A stretch of DNA of 6,715 nucleotides from CAYTSW01 sp964440605 (GTDB lineage Bacteria > Planctomycetota > Phycisphaerae > Phycisphaerales > UBA1924), in the NCBI GenBank assembly GCA_964440605.1, contig CAYTSW010000146.1:1-6715 (forward strand). Reading direction: 5' to 3'. Positions 6,528 to 6,715 of this stretch are shown here, one piece after another; positions within the stretch are counted from its first letter, which is position 1, and every line of letters begins with the position of its first letter. Below the pieces are notes generated by a model. The model saw nothing but the letters and a program-made list of their open reading frames with translations, did not search any database and was not told the origin of the DNA. The position numbers and the translations under genes are program-made.

Positions 6528-6643
6528 GGTGGTGAGCCGACGCGGTCCGTCGGGCTCGCAAGTTCATTCCGGCGCCCAGGCGCCCTCCGGTTCAGACTAA
6601 CCCACATCGATGCCGCCCGTACCCATGCGAACGCGGACGCCCG
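6528..6643 (-). promoter_or_regulatory. Leader between the [2Fe-2S] gene and the tetrahaem cytochrome, with several inverted repeats
   Basis: This gap is the likeliest place for a promoter of the cytochrome operon, but I see no convincing -35/-10 pair. It holds a 9-bp stem with one bulged C (6534-6557, arms GAGCC[C]GACG and CGTCGGCTC) that ends about 7 nt before the ribosome site. It also holds a short GGCGC-CTGG-GCGCC hairpin (6571-6584), a GGTT-N6-AACC inverted repeat (6589-6602) and the palindrome CATCGATG (6605-6612). The first could affect translation of the cytochrome. The others could be operator halves or chance. Confidence 0.35.
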
Positions 6644-6715
6644 CTAGGCATCCAGCACCAAATCGCTCTTCGGGCGACACACGCACAGCAGCGCACTGCC
6701 CTCTTCGGCAGCCGC
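6644..6715 (-). CDS. C-terminal end of a probable [2Fe-2S] ferredoxin-domain oxidoreductase (partial)
   Basis: An open frame enters from the right edge and ends at TAG (6646-6644), giving 23 residues that finish LLCVCRPKSDLVLDA. A hydrophobic pair, a cysteine, then a short stretch ending in SDLVLDA is the usual last-cysteine region of plant-type [2Fe-2S] ferredoxin domains. It is also typical of the C-termini of flavin-containing reductases such as the Hcr and phthalate dioxygenase reductase types. If so, C at 11 of the visible segment would be the fourth cluster ligand. It lies 128 nt upstream of the tetrahaem cytochrome on the same strand and could feed NAD(P)H electrons into the system. 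The fragment is too short to separate a small ferredoxin from a reductase, or to exclude a chance match. Confidence 0.6.
   Translation of the reverse strand, partial: AAAEEGSALLCVCRPKSDLVLDA

Noticed and set aside
6589..6602. Crp-type operator upstream of the tetrahaem cytochrome
   Set aside because: GGTT-N6-AACC has the right spacing, but it lacks the TGTGA/TCACA or TTGAT/ATCAA core, and a 4-bp inverted repeat is expected by chance in a gap of this size.

Overview
The window reads as a very GC-rich bacterial chromosome segment with strong G/C preference at third codon positions. All supported genes lie on the minus strand and are packed like an operon, read from high to low coordinates. A planctomycete (Planctomycetota, possibly Phycisphaerae-like) is my best guess from the gene style: multihaem cytochromes, a cyclic-nucleotide-binding/ferredoxin fusion and weak Shine-Dalgarno use. 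There is no rRNA or other taxonomic marker here, so this is inference.

Layout in transcription order: (1) 6715-6644, the last 23 codons of a protein whose tail looks like a plant-type [2Fe-2S] ferredoxin domain, as found at the C-terminus of flavin reductases; (2) a 128-bp leader with small inverted repeats; (3) 6515-5436, a membrane-anchored or exported tetrahaem cytochrome of the c554 type; (4) a 130-bp gap with a perfect 10-bp hairpin and an alternative pairing partner; (5) 5305-3575, a cytoplasmic fusion of two Crp-type cyclic-nucleotide-binding domains with a four-cluster [4Fe-4S] ferredoxin domain; (6) 3578-2745, a five-helix membrane cytochrome b with two His-X13-His pairs; (7) 2748-1 and beyond, a large multihaem cytochrome c with a cysteine-rich cytoplasmic head, one membrane anchor, seven CXXCH motifs in the window, a duplicated haem-free domain and a six-copy acidic repeat. 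Genes 5, 6 and 7 are joined by ATGA overlaps (4 nt each), so they are very probably translationally coupled and make one complex.

The order of cofactors suggests a route for electrons across the membrane. A reductase or ferredoxin on the cytoplasmic side would pass electrons to the four-cluster iron-sulfur protein, which would pass them to the dihaem cytochrome b and then to the periplasmic multihaem cytochromes. The direction and the terminal donor or acceptor are not shown by the sequence. The notable feature is that the soluble iron-sulfur subunit carries sensor domains, which suggests electron flow gated by a small molecule or redox signal rather than ordinary transcriptional control. I see no mobile element, CRISPR array, tRNA or rRNA. 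No gap exceeds 130 bp.
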